In this document: one piece after another, positions 41,065 to 50,587 of the stretch
Layout of the letters: the number at the start of each line of letters is the position of its first letter
Numbering within the stretch: position 1 is the first letter of the stretch
Assembly (NCBI RefSeq): GCF_026342355.1
Contig: NZ_JAPEMV010000002.1
Span: forward strand, 1,116,001-1,180,000
Length of the DNA: 64,000 bases
DNA from: Streptomyces sp. NBC_00249
Lineage (GTDB): Bacteria > Actinomycetota > Actinomycetes > Streptomycetales > Streptomycetaceae
Direction of reading: 5' to 3'
The notes under the pieces: model-generated
The model's database searches: none
Seen by the model: only the letters and a program-made list of their open reading frames with translations
Told to the model about the DNA's origin: nothing
Position numbers and translations under genes: made by a program

Positions 41065-41112
41065 TTGATGAGATCCGTTCCCCACCCGAGGGTGGGGAAC
41101 CTCTCTCACCAG

Positions 41113-41185
41113 AGCCCCAATGCGGAATCGAACCGCAGACCTTCTCCTTACCATGGAGACGCTCTACCGACTGAGCTATTGGGGC
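41113..41185 (-). tRNA. tRNA-Thr (anticodon GGT)
   Basis: A complete 73-nucleotide cloverleaf on the minus strand: acceptor GCCCCAA with TTGGGGC, anticodon stem TCTCC/GGAGA and loop ATGGTAA. It lies 48 bases upstream of the tRNA-Met gene, in tandem with it. Confidence 0.93.
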
Positions 41186-41621
41186 GAGCGATGAAGACAT
41201 TACACGGTTGCGCGCCGATCGCCCAAATCCTTTGGGGGGACTGGGCTCGGGAGGGGTCGGCCCGGGATTGCCGATCAGTGCCCAGGGGCCTCTCGACCCG
41301 TTTTCCGGCCCTTTTGTGGCCGGTGTCACAGCCGCACCACCCCGCACTCCGCTCCCCCGGCTCCCCCCGGTTCCTCCGGCTCCCCCGCCCTTCGTTTCCC
41401 CGGCCCTCGGACGCCCTCTGAAGTTCTCCGCAGCCCCAGGCGGCCTCCCCGCGCGGGCGTGCCCGTTTCCGCCGGGGCGCGTGGGCACCACACCGGTACG
41501 ACTATTGCGCTCTTCCGCGAACCGGGGACCCCCGCGCCCTAGGCTCTGAGCACGCTGCGTGATCTTGGGCCGCGGGCTGCGGCCACGGCACAGGAACCGC
41601 CCGAGCCACCGCAGGAGCGCG
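41186..41621. other. 436-bp spacer between tRNA-Thr and amidohydrolase
   Basis: I see no gene. The stretch is C-rich on the plus strand with runs such as GCTCCCCCGGCTCCCCCCGG. It must hold the divergent promoters of the tRNA genes and the amidohydrolase gene, but I cannot name the boxes with confidence. Confidence 0.6.
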
Positions 41622-42923
41622 ATGTCCGACAGCCAGCCGCAGCAGCCGTCCCACTCCCCGCGCAATCCTCACGGGGGCCCCGCCCGCAACCCGGCCCGCA
41701 ACCCCGCCGGCGGGCCCGTCCCCGAGGCCACCGGGCTGCTCCTGGCGGGGGCCCGGCTCACGGACGGCCGGACCGTCGACGTCCGGCTCGGCGGGGGGCG
41801 CATCCAGGCCGTCGGCACCGCGGGCAGCCTGCCCGCCCCCGCCCTGTCCCGGGTCGACCTGCGCGGCTACCTGCTCCTGCCCGCCCCGGCCGAGCCGCAC
41901 GCCCACGGGGACACCGCCCTGACCGCCGACGGCGAGGGGCCCGTCTCGTACACCCCCGACGAGGTGCAGCGCCGCGCCACCGAGGCGGCGCTGCTCCAGC
42001 TCGGCCACGGAGCCACCGCCGTGCGCTCCCACGTCCGGATCGGCGACGTGCACGGCCTCGGCCCGCTGGAGGCCGTCCTGCAGGCCCGCCGGTCCCTGCG
42101 CGGGCTCGCCGACCTGACCTCTGTGGCGGTGCCCCGGCTGCTGACGGGGGTGGCCGGTGCCGACGGGCTGGCCATGCTGCGCGACGCCGTCAAGATGGGC
42201 GCGTCCGTGATCGGGGGCTGCCCCGACCTGGACCCCGACCCGACGGGCTTCCTCGAAGCCGTCCTGGAGCTGGCCGCCGAGCACGGCTGCCCGGTGGACC
42301 TGCACACGGACGGTGACGACCCGGGCCGCCTCTCCCGGCTCGCGGCGATGGCCGGCGGGCTGCGCCCCGGGGTGACCATCGGGCCCTGCGGGGGTCTGTC
42401 GCGGCTCCCGCTGGACGTGGCCGCCCGCGCCGCCGACCAGCTGGCGGCGGCCGGGGTGCGGGTGACCTGCCTGCCCCAGGGCGACTGCGCCGCGCTGGAG
42501 CGGCGCGGGCTGCGCACCGCGCCCGTACGGCTCCTGCGGGCGGCCGGGGTCCGGGTCGCCGCCGGCAGCGGGGCGCTGCGGGACGCCGGCAACCCGGTCG
42601 GCCGGGGGGATCCGCTCGAAGCGGCGTACCTGCTGGCCTCCCAGGGCGGGCTGCGTCCGGCGGAGGCCTACGAGGCGGTGAGCGCCGCGGCCCGCGAGGT
42701 CATGGCGCTGCCCGAGGTGCGGGTGGAGGCGGGTTTCCCGGCGGAGCTGCTCGCCGTGCGCGGGGAGCGGATCGCGGGCGTGCTCTCCCTCGCGTACAGC
42801 CGGATCGTGATCCACCGGGGGCGGGTGGTAGCCCGGACGAGTGCCGTACGGGAGTACTGCGACTCGGCGGTCGCGGTGGCCCTGGACCTGCCCAGGCAGG
42901 GCCGTACGGAGCCCGGCCCCTGA
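41622..42923 (+). CDS. Amidohydrolase-superfamily protein, cytosine deaminase-like, possibly altered active site
   Basis: The 433-residue product starts at ATG 41622 with GCAGGAGC upstream. A beta-sandwich edge (LLLAGARLTDGRTVDVRLGG) precedes a TIM-barrel with the metal motif PHAHGD (HxH) and a middle histidine in VDLHTDGDD. This is the arrangement of CodA-type deaminases. The late strand reads AAGSGALRDAGNPVGRGD, where functional members have an Asp in GSD-type context. Here it is Gly, so the last metal ligand may be missing. It may be inactive or act on another substrate. Confidence 0.75.
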   Translation: MSDSQPQQPSHSPRNPHGGPARNPARNPAGGPVPEATGLLLAGARLTDGRTVDVRLGGGRIQAVGTAGSLPAPALSRVDLRGYLLLPAPAEPHAHGDTALTADGEGPVSYTPDEVQRRATEAALLQLGHGATAVRSHVRIGDVHGLGPLEAVLQARRSLRGLADLTSVAVPRLLTGVAGADGLAMLRDAVKMGASVIGGCPDLDPDPTGFLEAVLELAAEHGCPVDLHTDGDDPGRLSRLAAMAGGLRPGVTIGPCGGLSRLPLDVAARAADQLAAAGVRVTCLPQGDCAALERRGLRTAPVRLLRAAGVRVAAGSGALRDAGNPVGRGDPLEAAYLLASQGGLRPAEAYEAVSAAAREVMALPEVRVEAGFPAELLAVRGERIAGVLSLAYSRIVIHRGRVVARTSAVREYCDSAVAVALDLPRQGRTEPGP

Positions 42924-42978
42924 GCGTGGCGGGCGAGGTTCGCGGGCGGCGGAGCCCGGGTCGTCGTACGGTCGGGAC

Positions 42979-43635
42979 ATGCGCATCGTCATCGCGGGTG
43001 GACACGGTCGAATCGCGCTGCGGCTGGAGCGTCTGCTCGCCGCGCGCGGGTACGAGGTCGCGGGGATCATCCGCGACCTGGAGCAGGGGGACGACCTCCG
43101 GGAGGCGGGCGCCGAACCGGTGCTGTGCGACCTGGAGTCGGCTTCCGTCGAGCACGTCGCGGGGATCCTCCAGGGCGCGGACGCGGCCGTCTTCGCGGCC
43201 GGGGCCGGTCCGGGCAGCGGTTCCGCGCGCAAGGACACCGTGGACCGGGGTGCGGCGGTGCTGTTCGCCGATGCCGCCGAACGGGCGCGCGTACGCCGTT
43301 TCCTGATGGTCTCCACGATGGGCGCGGACGCGCGGCACGGGGGTGACGAGGTGTTCGACGTCTATCTGCGGGCGAAGGGCGAGGCCGACGACCATCTGCG
43401 GACCCGGCTGGGTCTGGAGTGGACGATCCTGCGGCCGGGGATCCTGAGCGACGATCCGGGTGCGGGGCTGGTCCGGCTGGAGGCGCGGACCGGCCGGGGT
43501 CCGGTCACGCGGGACGACGTGGCGGCGGTGCTGGCGGAGCTCGTGGAGACCCCGGCGACGGCCGGGCTGACGCTGGAGCTGGTCTCGGGGTCGACGCCGG
43601 TCGCGGTGGCCGTGAAGGACATGGCGGGCAACTGA
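42979..43635 (+). CDS. NAD(P)-binding (atypical SDR) protein
   Basis: The 218-residue Rossmann protein starts with the dinucleotide loop IAGGHGRIALRLERLL, then a helix/strand series with FLMVSTMGAD and WTILRPGIL in place of the YxxxK catalytic pattern. This is the usual form of NAD(P)H-binding atypical SDRs of the NmrA/YwnB type. Substrate unknown. It follows the amidohydrolase gene by 55 bases on the same strand. Confidence 0.85.
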   Translation: MRIVIAGGHGRIALRLERLLAARGYEVAGIIRDLEQGDDLREAGAEPVLCDLESASVEHVAGILQGADAAVFAAGAGPGSGSARKDTVDRGAAVLFADAAERARVRRFLMVSTMGADARHGGDEVFDVYLRAKGEADDHLRTRLGLEWTILRPGILSDDPGAGLVRLEARTGRGPVTRDDVAAVLAELVETPATAGLTLELVSGSTPVAVAVKDMAGN

Positions 43636-43675
43636 GCCGCCCGCGTCCTTGTGGGGCGGTCGTGGTGAGCGTGTG

Positions 43676-44143
43676 TCAGAACTCGGCTTCCACCTTGTCG
43701 TCGGAGCGGCCGACGGAGTCCTGCTGGAACTGCTTCTCGTAGGCCTTGCGGATCCGTTCGACGCGCGCTCCGCGCTCGTCGGCCTCCGCCTCGGGGTAGA
43801 GCAGCACGACCTCGTAGGAGGTCTCGCGGACGATGGTGCCGTCCCCGGCGCGCCATTGGCCGTACCCGTCCTGGAGGGTGAGTCCTTCGGGGAAGGCGGG
43901 GGTGATCTCGCGGTCCAGGAACCGCATGAACTCCTGCTTGGCGACGGGGTCCCGGCCGTCGGGTCGCTGCGCGCCGAAGTAGAGCCGGGTCTCCCGGTAG
44001 GGCTCCCCCGCATGGCTGTGCAGTGCCGCTCCCACCAGGGCCGGGATGCCGGCGCCGAGGAGGGCGATCAGGACGCCGCCCCCGGCCTTGCCACGTGTGT
44101 CCGATGTCCATTTCACGCCCCGTGAACGACGGGCCGCCCTCAT
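43676..44143 (-). CDS. DUF3574-like exported or membrane-anchored protein
   Basis: The 155-residue product has one N-terminal hydrophobic segment (GGGVLIALLGAGIPALVGAA) and a compact domain with TRLYFGAQRPDG, FLDREITPAFPEGLTLQDG and GQWRAGDGTIVRE. I assign it to the DUF3574 type from recall. I start it at ATG 44143; GTG 44116 is an alternative. The longer frame upstream is a shadow of the divergent gene at 44222. Confidence 0.7.
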   Translation of the reverse strand: MRAARRSRGVKWTSDTRGKAGGGVLIALLGAGIPALVGAALHSHAGEPYRETRLYFGAQRPDGRDPVAKQEFMRFLDREITPAFPEGLTLQDGYGQWRAGDGTIVRETSYEVVLLYPEAEADERGARVERIRKAYEKQFQQDSVGRSDDKVEAEF

Positions 44144-44221
44144 CGGTGCGCGGGAGTGGCCCGATAGGGTCACCCCCGATCGGGCCGCAGGGGGCGGCCG
44201 TGTGGAGCACCGGGGTGGGGC

Positions 44222-44725
44222 ATGGGCGACGGGAACTGGCAGGTCGGCGCGGCGGAGGGCGGTCGGCTGGCGGCCCGGTGGTGGAAGTGGGCGCTGTCCG
44301 CGCCGGCCGATCAGAGCCCGGTGGCCGACACCACGGGCGCGTACGCGGGCCGGCGGCAGCCGCAGGACGTGTGGTTCCTGGCGGGCACCTACGGCGGGCG
44401 GGTGGTGCGGCGTTGCAGCATTCCGGCGGGGCGGCGGCTGTTCTTTCCCGTGCTGAACACGCAGCGGATGGTGGTGCCGTTCGTGACGAAGCCCTGGCGG
44501 ATGGAGATCACCCGGGCCTCCGCCGCGCTGAACAGCTCTCCCCTGGACGTGAGCGAGTTCGCCTCGCCGGTGTTCCAGATCATGGGGATACCGCGGGTCG
44601 CCTGGGGTCTGTGGTGCGCGCTCGATCCTCTTCCGCCGGGCCAGTTCGTCCTGGAGATCGACGCTTCGGCCGCCAACGGCTTCTGGGTGGACACCACCTA
44701 CCACTTGACGGTGGAGGCCGCGTAG
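44222..44725 (+). CDS. Hypothetical protein
   Basis: The 167-residue product has no signal peptide, but a Trp-rich, beta-sandwich-like layout (VWFLAGTYGGRVVRRCSIPA and FFPVLNTQ). I have seen this pattern in uncharacterised secreted or cytosolic bacterial proteins. It is divergent from the DUF3574-like gene and is followed by a hairpin terminator before tRNA-Tyr. Function unknown. Confidence 0.65.
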   Translation: MGDGNWQVGAAEGGRLAARWWKWALSAPADQSPVADTTGAYAGRRQPQDVWFLAGTYGGRVVRRCSIPAGRRLFFPVLNTQRMVVPFVTKPWRMEITRASAALNSSPLDVSEFASPVFQIMGIPRVAWGLWCALDPLPPGQFVLEIDASAANGFWVDTTYHLTVEAA

Positions 44726-44773
44726 AGCGGCGGCACGGCCTGTCGGCGGGTGGGCCTGTCGGCGGGTATGCGA

Positions 44774-44817
44774 AGAAACCCCCGTCCACTGCGTTTCCGC
44801 AGATGAACGGGGGTTCC
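44774..44817. terminator. Hairpin terminator after 44222-44725 and tRNA-Tyr
   Basis: AACCCCCGT at the left pairs with the reverse complement at the right, enclosing a second stem ACTGCG/CGCAGA around TTTC. It sits between the convergent hypothetical gene and tRNA-Tyr and can serve both. Confidence 0.7.
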
Positions 44818-44824
44818 ACTCGCG

Positions 44825-44906
44825 TGGCGGCGCCAGGATTCGAACCTGGGTAGGCAGAGCCGACGGATTTACAGTCCGTTCCCATTGGCCACTCGGGCAC
44901 ACCGCC
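44825..44906 (-). tRNA. tRNA-Tyr (anticodon GTA)
   Basis: An 82-nucleotide class II tRNA with a long variable arm: acceptor GGCGGTG, anticodon loop CTGTAAA, T-loop GGTTCGAATCC. The gene ordering tRNA-Tyr next to yajQ recalls the known chromosomal site (attB) of the integrating plasmid SLP1 in S. coelicolor. No integrase or element follows here, so the site appears unoccupied. Confidence 0.95.
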
Positions 44907-45108
44907 ATGGGATGTCGCGCAGTTCCTCCGCCTTGCGGCGTTGTTCTGCGGCAACGACGTAAACGATACCTGATGTGCGGGGGTGGTTCGCCACCGGATT
45001 GATCAGCCCCCCACGCGGGCGCGGTGGCTAGGCTTTGCCGAGCGGACCGGGGATGTCCGGCCGCGCCCTCCGGGGCACACCACAGCCGACTTCAAGGAGC
45101 CACAGCAC

Positions 45109-45597
45109 ATGGCCGACTCCAGTTTCGACATCGTCTCGAAGGTCGAGCGGCAGGAGGTCGACAACGCCCTCAACCAGGCCGCCAAGGAGCTCTCGCAGCG
45201 TTACGACTTCAAGGGCACGGGCGCCACCATCGCCTGGTCCGGCGAGAAGATCCTCATGGAGGCGAACTCCGAGGAGCGCGTCAAGGCGGTCCTCGACGTG
45301 TTCGAGACCAAGCTGGTCAAGCGCGGGATCTCGCTGAAGGCGCTCGACGCCGGCGAGCCGCAGCTGTCCGGCAAGGAGTACAAGATCTTCGCCTCCATCG
45401 AGGAGGGCATCTCCCAGGAGAACGCCAAGAAGGTCGCGAAGATCATCCGGGACGAGGGCCCCAAGGGCGTCAAGGCCCAGGTCCAGGGTGAGGAGCTGCG
45501 CGTCAGCTCCAAGAGCCGCGACGACCTCCAGGCCATCCAGGCCCTCCTCAAGGGCAAGGACCTGGACTTCGCGATCCAGTTCGTGAACTACCGCTAG
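45109..45597 (+). CDS. yajQ: YajQ-family nucleotide-binding protein
   Basis: The 162-residue product has the two ferredoxin-like domains of YajQ ([13 protein letters not shown], then [12 protein letters not shown]), with the C-terminal [15 protein letters not shown]. YajQ proteins bind nucleotides or cyclic di-GMP in other bacteria and act as regulators. AAGGAG precedes the ATG by about ten bases. A strong nested hairpin follows the stop. Confidence 0.95.
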   Translation: MADSSFDIVSKVERQEVDNALNQAAKELSQRYDFKGTGATIAWSGEKILMEANSEERVKAVLDVFETKLVKRGISLKALDAGEPQLSGKEYKIFASIEEGISQENAKKVAKIIRDEGPKGVKAQVQGEELRVSSKSRDDLQAIQALLKGKDLDFAIQFVNYR

Positions 45598-45613
45598 TCG
45601 CCGCTGCGCCGTC

Positions 45614-45670
45614 GGGCACAACGGGGGCAGATCGCCGGGGCCTTCCCCGGCGGCCGCCCGCGTTGTGCCC
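45614..45670 (+). terminator. Nested hairpin terminator after yajQ
   Basis: An outer 10-bp stem (45614-45623 with 45661-45670) surrounds an inner stem (45634-45640 with 45645-45651). It ends 17 bases after the yajQ stop. Confidence 0.75.
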
Positions 45671-45847
45671 TTCGTCGTTCTGCCAGGACTTCGGACTTCG
45701 GGCTTCGGGCTTCGGCGCCCGGGAGGGTGTGTGCCCGGCGTGAGCGGCGCACACTCCTTCGCGGCCCCCTTGTGATCACTAGGCGCGGGCCGGTGCGCCC
45801 ACCAGGCTGGGGATGACAACCATCACCGTGTGGCAGGGGGTTCTCGC

Positions 45848-47275
45848 ATGCCTGGGGCCGACAGTTTCCGCGAAGACTTCGGGGCGTCCGTCGTCGTCGC
45901 GCTGGTCGCGCTTCCCCTCTGCGTGGGGGTGGCCGTCGCCTCCGGTGTGCCCGCCGAGCTGGGGATCGTCACCGGAGTGGTCGGCGGTCTGGTCACCGGC
46001 TGGTTCCGGGGCAGCTCGCTCCAGGTCAGCGGGCCGGCGGCGGGGCTGACCGTGCTGGTCTACGAGGCCGTGAGCACCTACGGCCTGCCCGCGCTCGGGG
46101 CCCTGGTGCTGGCCGCCGGGCTCTTGCAGGTGGGCATGGGGGTGCTGCGGCTCGGGCGGTGGTTCCGGGCGATCTCCCTGGCCGTGGTGCACGGGATGCT
46201 GGCCGGGATCGGGCTCGTGCTGATCGCCGGGCAGCTCTACGCCCTCGGCGGGGTGGACGCTCCCGGGAAGACCCTCGCCAAGCTGGGCGGGGTCCACGTG
46301 CTGGGGGCGCAGGCCGACTGGACCGCGGTGGCCCTGGGCGCGGGGACCATCGCCCTCCTCGTGGCCTGGCCGCGAGTGCCGGCCCGGCTGCGGGTCCTGC
46401 CGGCGGCGCTCGTCGGGGTCGGCGCCGCCACGGCGGTGGCGGCGGTGCTGCGGCTGCCCGTGGAGACGGTGAGCGTGACCGGGGCGCTGGACGCGGTGGC
46501 CCCGCCGGGCTGGGAGGAGTTCGGGGTGCTGGCCTCCGTGGGGGCCGTCGGCACGGTGGTCGCGCTCGCGCTGATCGCCTCCGCCGAGACCCTCTTCAGC
46601 GCGGCCGCCGTCGACCGGATGCACGACGGGCCGAGGACCGAGTACGACCAGGAGCTCATCGCCCAGGGCGTCGGCAACACCGTCTGCGGGCTGCTCGGGG
46701 CGCTGCCCATGACCGCCGTCATCGTGCGCAGCGCCGCGAACGTGGAGGCCGGGGCGCGCACCCGGGCCTCGCGGGTGCTGCACGGCGGCTGGCTGCTGCT
46801 GTTCGCGGTGGCGGTGCCCCAGGTGCTGGAGGTGGTTCCGCTGGCCGCGCTCGCCGGGGTGCTGCTGCACGCCGGGTGGAAGCTGCTGCCGGCGCGGGCG
46901 GTGGCCTCGCTGTGGCGGACCCACCGGGGTGAGGCGGTGGTCCTCGTGGCGACGGCCGCCTCGATCGTGGCCACCAGCCTCTTCGAGGGGGTGCTGGTCG
47001 GCCTGGGGCTCGCCGTGGCGAAGGCGGCCTGGGAGACCTCGCACGTGCACATCGAGGAGGTCTGGGAGGGCGAGCGGCTGTGTGTCCGGGTCGTGGGGAA
47101 CGCGAGTTTCCTGCGGCTGCCCAAGCTCCTGGACAGCCTGGAGGCGCTGCCGCACGGGCCGTCGGTGCGGCTCGACCTGAGCGGGCTGCGGCACATGGAC
47201 CACGCGTGCCTGACGGCGCTGGAGGGCTGGGAGCGCAAGCGGATGCCGCTTCCCGGCCGGGAGGGCGTCATCTAG
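45848..47275 (+). CDS. SulP-family anion transporter with STAS domain
   Basis: The 475-residue protein begins with a typical SulP sequence (ALVALPLCVGVAVASGVPAE) and has about 10-12 helices, with the conserved SLQVSGPAAGLTVLV block. The last ~80 residues form a STAS-like domain (VVGNASFLRLPKLLDSLE, LDLSGLRHMDHA). SulP proteins move sulfate, bicarbonate or other anions. ATG 45848 follows GGCAGGGGG. There is no carbonic anhydrase partner here, so the ion is not clear. Confidence 0.9.
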   Translation: MPGADSFREDFGASVVVALVALPLCVGVAVASGVPAELGIVTGVVGGLVTGWFRGSSLQVSGPAAGLTVLVYEAVSTYGLPALGALVLAAGLLQVGMGVLRLGRWFRAISLAVVHGMLAGIGLVLIAGQLYALGGVDAPGKTLAKLGGVHVLGAQADWTAVALGAGTIALLVAWPRVPARLRVLPAALVGVGAATAVAAVLRLPVETVSVTGALDAVAPPGWEEFGVLASVGAVGTVVALALIASAETLFSAAAVDRMHDGPRTEYDQELIAQGVGNTVCGLLGALPMTAVIVRSAANVEAGARTRASRVLHGGWLLLFAVAVPQVLEVVPLAALAGVLLHAGWKLLPARAVASLWRTHRGEAVVLVATAASIVATSLFEGVLVGLGLAVAKAAWETSHVHIEEVWEGERLCVRVVGNASFLRLPKLLDSLEALPHGPSVRLDLSGLRHMDHACLTALEGWERKRMPLPGREGVI

Positions 47276-47294
47276 CCCCGTTACCCTCCCGCCC

Positions 47295-48530
47295 GTGGAC
47301 AACGAACTGAACCGCACCCTGGGGGTGTCCGACGCCGTCGTGGTCGGGCTCGGCGCGATGGTGGGCGCCGGCATCTTCGCCGCGCTCGCCCCGGCGGCCC
47401 GCGCGGCGGGCGGCGGGCTGCTGGCCGCCCTGGCGGTGGCCGCGGTGGTGGCCTACTGCAACGCGCACTCCTCTGCGCGCCTCGCGGCCCGCTACCCGTC
47501 ATCGGGCGGTACCTACGTGTACGGGCGGGAGCGGCTCGGCCCCTTCTGGGGGTACCTGGCCGGCTGGGGGTTCGTGGTCGGCAAGACGGCCTCCTGTGCG
47601 GCGATGGCCCTGACGGTCGGGGCGTACGTGTGGCCCGGGCAGGAGCGCGCGGTGGCCGTGGCGGCGGTGGTGGCGCTGACCGCCGCGGGCTACGGCGGGG
47701 TGCAGAAGTCCGCCCGGATCGCCCGGTGGATCGTGGCGGCGGTACTCGCGGTGCTGGCCGGGGTCGTCGTGGTGTGCCTGGGCTCGGGCACGGCCGACGC
47801 GGGGCGGCTCGCCGGCGGTGACTGGGGTGCGGCCGGGCTGTTGCAGGGCGCCGGGCTGCTGTTCTTCGCCTTCGCGGGCTATGCCCGGATCACCACCCTG
47901 GGCGAGGAGGTGCGTGATCCCGGGCGCACGATCCCGCGCGCGGTACCGCTCGCGCTGGGGATCGCCCTGTTCGTGTACGCCGCCGTGGCGGTGGCGGTGC
48001 TGTCGGTGCTCGGCGCCGACGCGCTGGCGGGGTCGACGGCCCCGCTGGCCGACGCGGTGCGCGCGGCCGGGTGGCCCGGACTGGTCCCCGTCGTCCGGGC
48101 GGGCGCGGCGCTGGCCGCGCTGGGTTCCCTGCTGGCCCTCGTGCTCGGGGTGTCGCGCACGGCCCTGGCGATGGCCCGGGACGGCCATCTGCCGCGCGCC
48201 CTGGCCGCCGTGCATCCCCGGCATCAGGTGCCGCACCACGCGGAGCTGGCCGTGGGTGCGGTGGTGGCGGTGCTCGCGGCCACCTCCGATCTGCGGGGCG
48301 CGATCGGTTTCTCCTCCTTCGGAGTGCTGGCCTACTACGCGATCGCGAACGCTTCCGCGTGGACTCTCGGTTCAGCTGTCAAGGGGCGGGCCGTGGCAGC
48401 GGTCGGGCTGTCCGGCTGTGTGGTGCTCGCCTGTGCGCTGCCGCTGGCGTCGGCGGTCGCCGGGGCTGCGGTGCTGGCGCTGGGCGCGCTGGCCTACGGG
48501 GTGCGGGGCCGGATCAGATCCGGGATCTGA
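47295..48530 (+). CDS. APC-family amino acid permease
   Basis: The 411-residue protein has the APC N-terminus (LNRTLGVSDAVVVGLGAMVG, then GAGIFAAL) and about 12 helices, with the FAFAGYARITTLGEEVRDP region characteristic of amino acid/polyamine transporters. It starts at GTG, 19 bases after the SulP stop, and may be co-transcribed with it. Its 3' end overlaps the convergent SMI1/KNR4 gene by 37 bases. Confidence 0.88.
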   Translation: MDNELNRTLGVSDAVVVGLGAMVGAGIFAALAPAARAAGGGLLAALAVAAVVAYCNAHSSARLAARYPSSGGTYVYGRERLGPFWGYLAGWGFVVGKTASCAAMALTVGAYVWPGQERAVAVAAVVALTAAGYGGVQKSARIARWIVAAVLAVLAGVVVVCLGSGTADAGRLAGGDWGAAGLLQGAGLLFFAFAGYARITTLGEEVRDPGRTIPRAVPLALGIALFVYAAVAVAVLSVLGADALAGSTAPLADAVRAAGWPGLVPVVRAGAALAALGSLLALVLGVSRTALAMARDGHLPRALAAVHPRHQVPHHAELAVGAVVAVLAATSDLRGAIGFSSFGVLAYYAIANASAWTLGSAVKGRAVAAVGLSGCVVLACALPLASAVAGAAVLALGALAYGVRGRIRSGI

Positions 48531-49039
48531 ACTCGGGCCAGGGGCGCCAGTTCCAGGTCGTACTCCTCCCCCGCCGCGGACTCCTCGCAGAACCACGCGG
48601 TGCCGTCGAGCCAGCCGCGCAGCCAGCCTTCGAGGCTGGGGGTGTCGATGGACCAGGCGAGCTCGGGTTCCCCGGAGTTCGGGTCGAACAGGAGGACCTG
48701 TGCGGTGTCGGAGCGGCAGTCCACGCAGGCGTACAGGGCGCAGCCGAAGTCGGCCACCGGCAGGACGCCTTCGGGCCAGCGCCAGCCGGAGGCGCGCTGT
48801 GCCTCGTACGCCTCGACGGCGCGGCGCAGCGGCAGGAGGCCCCGCTCCGGGCCGAACCCGCCGTCGCCGACGCGGGTGTAGAGCGCGGCGAGCAGCGGGG
48901 GGAGCGGGAAGCCGAGTATGAGGGCGGCCCGGGTGATGTCCGTACTGCCCAGGGGTGTGGGCAGGGTCCCTCCGCTGCGGCGCGCGGAGGTGCGTACGCG
49001 GTCTGCGACTTGCTCCAGCAACTGCTCGGTGTCGTTCAT
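48494..49039 (-). CDS. SMI1/KNR4-family protein
   Basis: The 181-residue product shows the SMI1/KNR4 core: ALILGFPLPPLLAALYTRVG, GGFGPERGLLPL and WPEGVLPVADFGC. Members often act as immunity proteins against polymorphic toxins, though many are orphan. No toxin gene is adjacent. I use ATG 49039 (MNDTEQLLEQ); a GTG further upstream is possible. Confidence 0.85.
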   Translation of the reverse strand: MNDTEQLLEQVADRVRTSARRSGGTLPTPLGSTDITRAALILGFPLPPLLAALYTRVGDGGFGPERGLLPLRRAVEAYEAQRASGWRWPEGVLPVADFGCALYACVDCRSDTAQVLLFDPNSGEPELAWSIDTPSLEGWLRGWLDGTAWFCEESAAGEEYDLELAPLARVQIPDLIRPRTP

Positions 49040-49103
49040 GTGTTCATGGTGGCCCACCCCACCGACATTCGTCCCACCCTGTGGATAACCCTGTGGGGCG
49101 CTG

Positions 49104-49496
49104 TCAGCGGGAGGCGAAGGGGGCGTCCGTGGGGACGATTTCGCGGCCGAGCGGGAGCAGGGAGAGGGGGACCATCTTGAAGTTGGCGATGCCGAAGGGG
49201 ATGCCGATGATCGTGACGCAGAGCGCGATGCCGGTGACGATGTGGCCGATGGCCAGCCACCAGCCCGCGAGGACCAGCCACAGGACGTTGCCTATGCAGG
49301 AGCCGGCGCCCGCGTCGTGTCGCTCGACGGTGGTGTAGCCGAAGGGCCAGAGGGCGTAGAGGGCGATGCGGAAGGCCGCGATGCCGAAGGGGATGCCGAT
49401 GATCGTGATGCAGAGGATGAGGCCGGCCAGGCAGTAGCCGAGGAACAGCCAGATCCCGCTGAGCACGAGCCAAATGACGTTGAGGATGGTTTTCAC
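49104..49496 (-). CDS. YccF-domain membrane protein
   Basis: The 130-residue protein has two copies of the YccF motif, [14 protein letters not shown] and [14 protein letters not shown], in an internal duplication with about four helices. Function is not known; some members are adhesion or phosphate-related. Its GTG start overlaps the htpX stop by four bases, so the pair forms an operon. Confidence 0.92.
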   Translation of the reverse strand: MKTILNVIWLVLSGIWLFLGYCLAGLILCITIIGIPFGIAAFRIALYALWPFGYTTVERHDAGAGSCIGNVLWLVLAGWWLAIGHIVTGIALCVTIIGIPFGIANFKMVPLSLLPLGREIVPTDAPFASR

Positions 49497-50356
49497 TGGC
49501 TGCTGCCTGCCATCTGTTCGAGCCGGGCGATGCGCTCGGCCATCGGGGGATGTGTCGAGAACATCTTGGACAGTCCTTCGCCCGGCCGGAAGGGGTTGGC
49601 GATCATCATGTGGCTCGCCGTCTCCAGGCGGGGCTCGGGGGGCAGCGGGAGCTGCTTGGTGCCCGCGTCGAGCTTGCGCAGGGCGCTGGCCAGGGCGAGG
49701 GGGTCGCCGGTGAGCTGGGCTCCGGAGGCGTCGGCCTCGTACTCGCGCGAGCGGCTGATGGCGAGCTGGATCACGGACGCGGCCAGTGGGCCGAGGATCA
49801 TGATGAGCAGCATGCCGAAGAGCCCCGGGCCCTCGTCGTCGTTGGAGCGGCCCACCGGGATCAGCCAGGCGAAGTTCACCAGGAACATGATCACTGAGGC
49901 GAGGGCTCCGGCGACCGAGGAGATGAGGATGTCGCGGTTGTAGACGTGGCTGAGCTCGTGGCCGATGACTCCGCGCAGTTCGCGTTCGTCGAGGATGCGC
50001 AGGATGCCTTCGGTGCAGCAGACCGCGGCGTTGCGCGGGTTGCGGCCGGTGGCGAAGGCGTTGGGGGCTTCGGTCGGGGAGATGTAGAGCCGTGGCATGG
50101 GCTGGCGGGCCGAGGTGGAGAGCTCGCGCACCATGCGGTACAGCTCGGGGGCCTCGAACTCGCTGACGGGCCGGGCGCGCATCGCGCGTAGAGCCAGCTT
50201 GTCGCTGTTCCAGTACGCGTAGGCGTTCGTCCCGAGGGCGACGAGGACGGCGACGATCAGGCCGGCCCGTCCGAAGAAGCTGCCGATGAGGATGATGAGT
50301 GCGGACATCCCGCCGAGGAGTACGGCGGTCTTCAGCCCGTTGTGCCGGCGGTGCAC
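49493..50356 (-). CDS. htpX: Zinc metalloprotease HtpX
   Basis: The 287-residue protein has two N-terminal helices, the zinc-binding [11 protein letters not shown] (HEXXH), a later [11 protein letters not shown] with the third ligand Glu, and C-terminal [17 protein letters not shown]. HtpX cuts damaged membrane proteins under stress. I start at GTG 50356 with GGAGG seven bases upstream. Confidence 0.95.
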   Translation of the reverse strand: MHRRHNGLKTAVLLGGMSALIILIGSFFGRAGLIVAVLVALGTNAYAYWNSDKLALRAMRARPVSEFEAPELYRMVRELSTSARQPMPRLYISPTEAPNAFATGRNPRNAAVCCTEGILRILDERELRGVIGHELSHVYNRDILISSVAGALASVIMFLVNFAWLIPVGRSNDDEGPGLFGMLLIMILGPLAASVIQLAISRSREYEADASGAQLTGDPLALASALRKLDAGTKQLPLPPEPRLETASHMMIANPFRPGEGLSKMFSTHPPMAERIARLEQMAGSSQ

Positions 50357-50554
50357 GGTACGCCCTCCAAGTGGTGCGGCGGGGGACCCCGTCCAGGAAC
50401 TGAGGGTCTTCGGTCCAGTGGACCCTTCCTTCCTGGTCAACGCGAGGTGAGGGCGCCTGGTTCCCAGGGCACGGCCGGGCCGCCGCCCCTGTGGCCTTGG
50501 CGGAGGGGCGGCGGAGGGCGTTGCTCCGTACGGGTCGGTACGTACGGACGACCG

Positions 50555-50574
50555 CGTACGGGTGAGCCCGTACG
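50555..50574 (-). terminator. Small hairpin after nuoN
   Basis: CGTACGGG and CCCGTACG pair across four bases, 13 bases beyond the nuoN stop, among several CGTACGGG repeats. No U-tract, so its strength is uncertain. Confidence 0.45.
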
Positions 50575-50587
50575 GGTGTGCCGGCGG

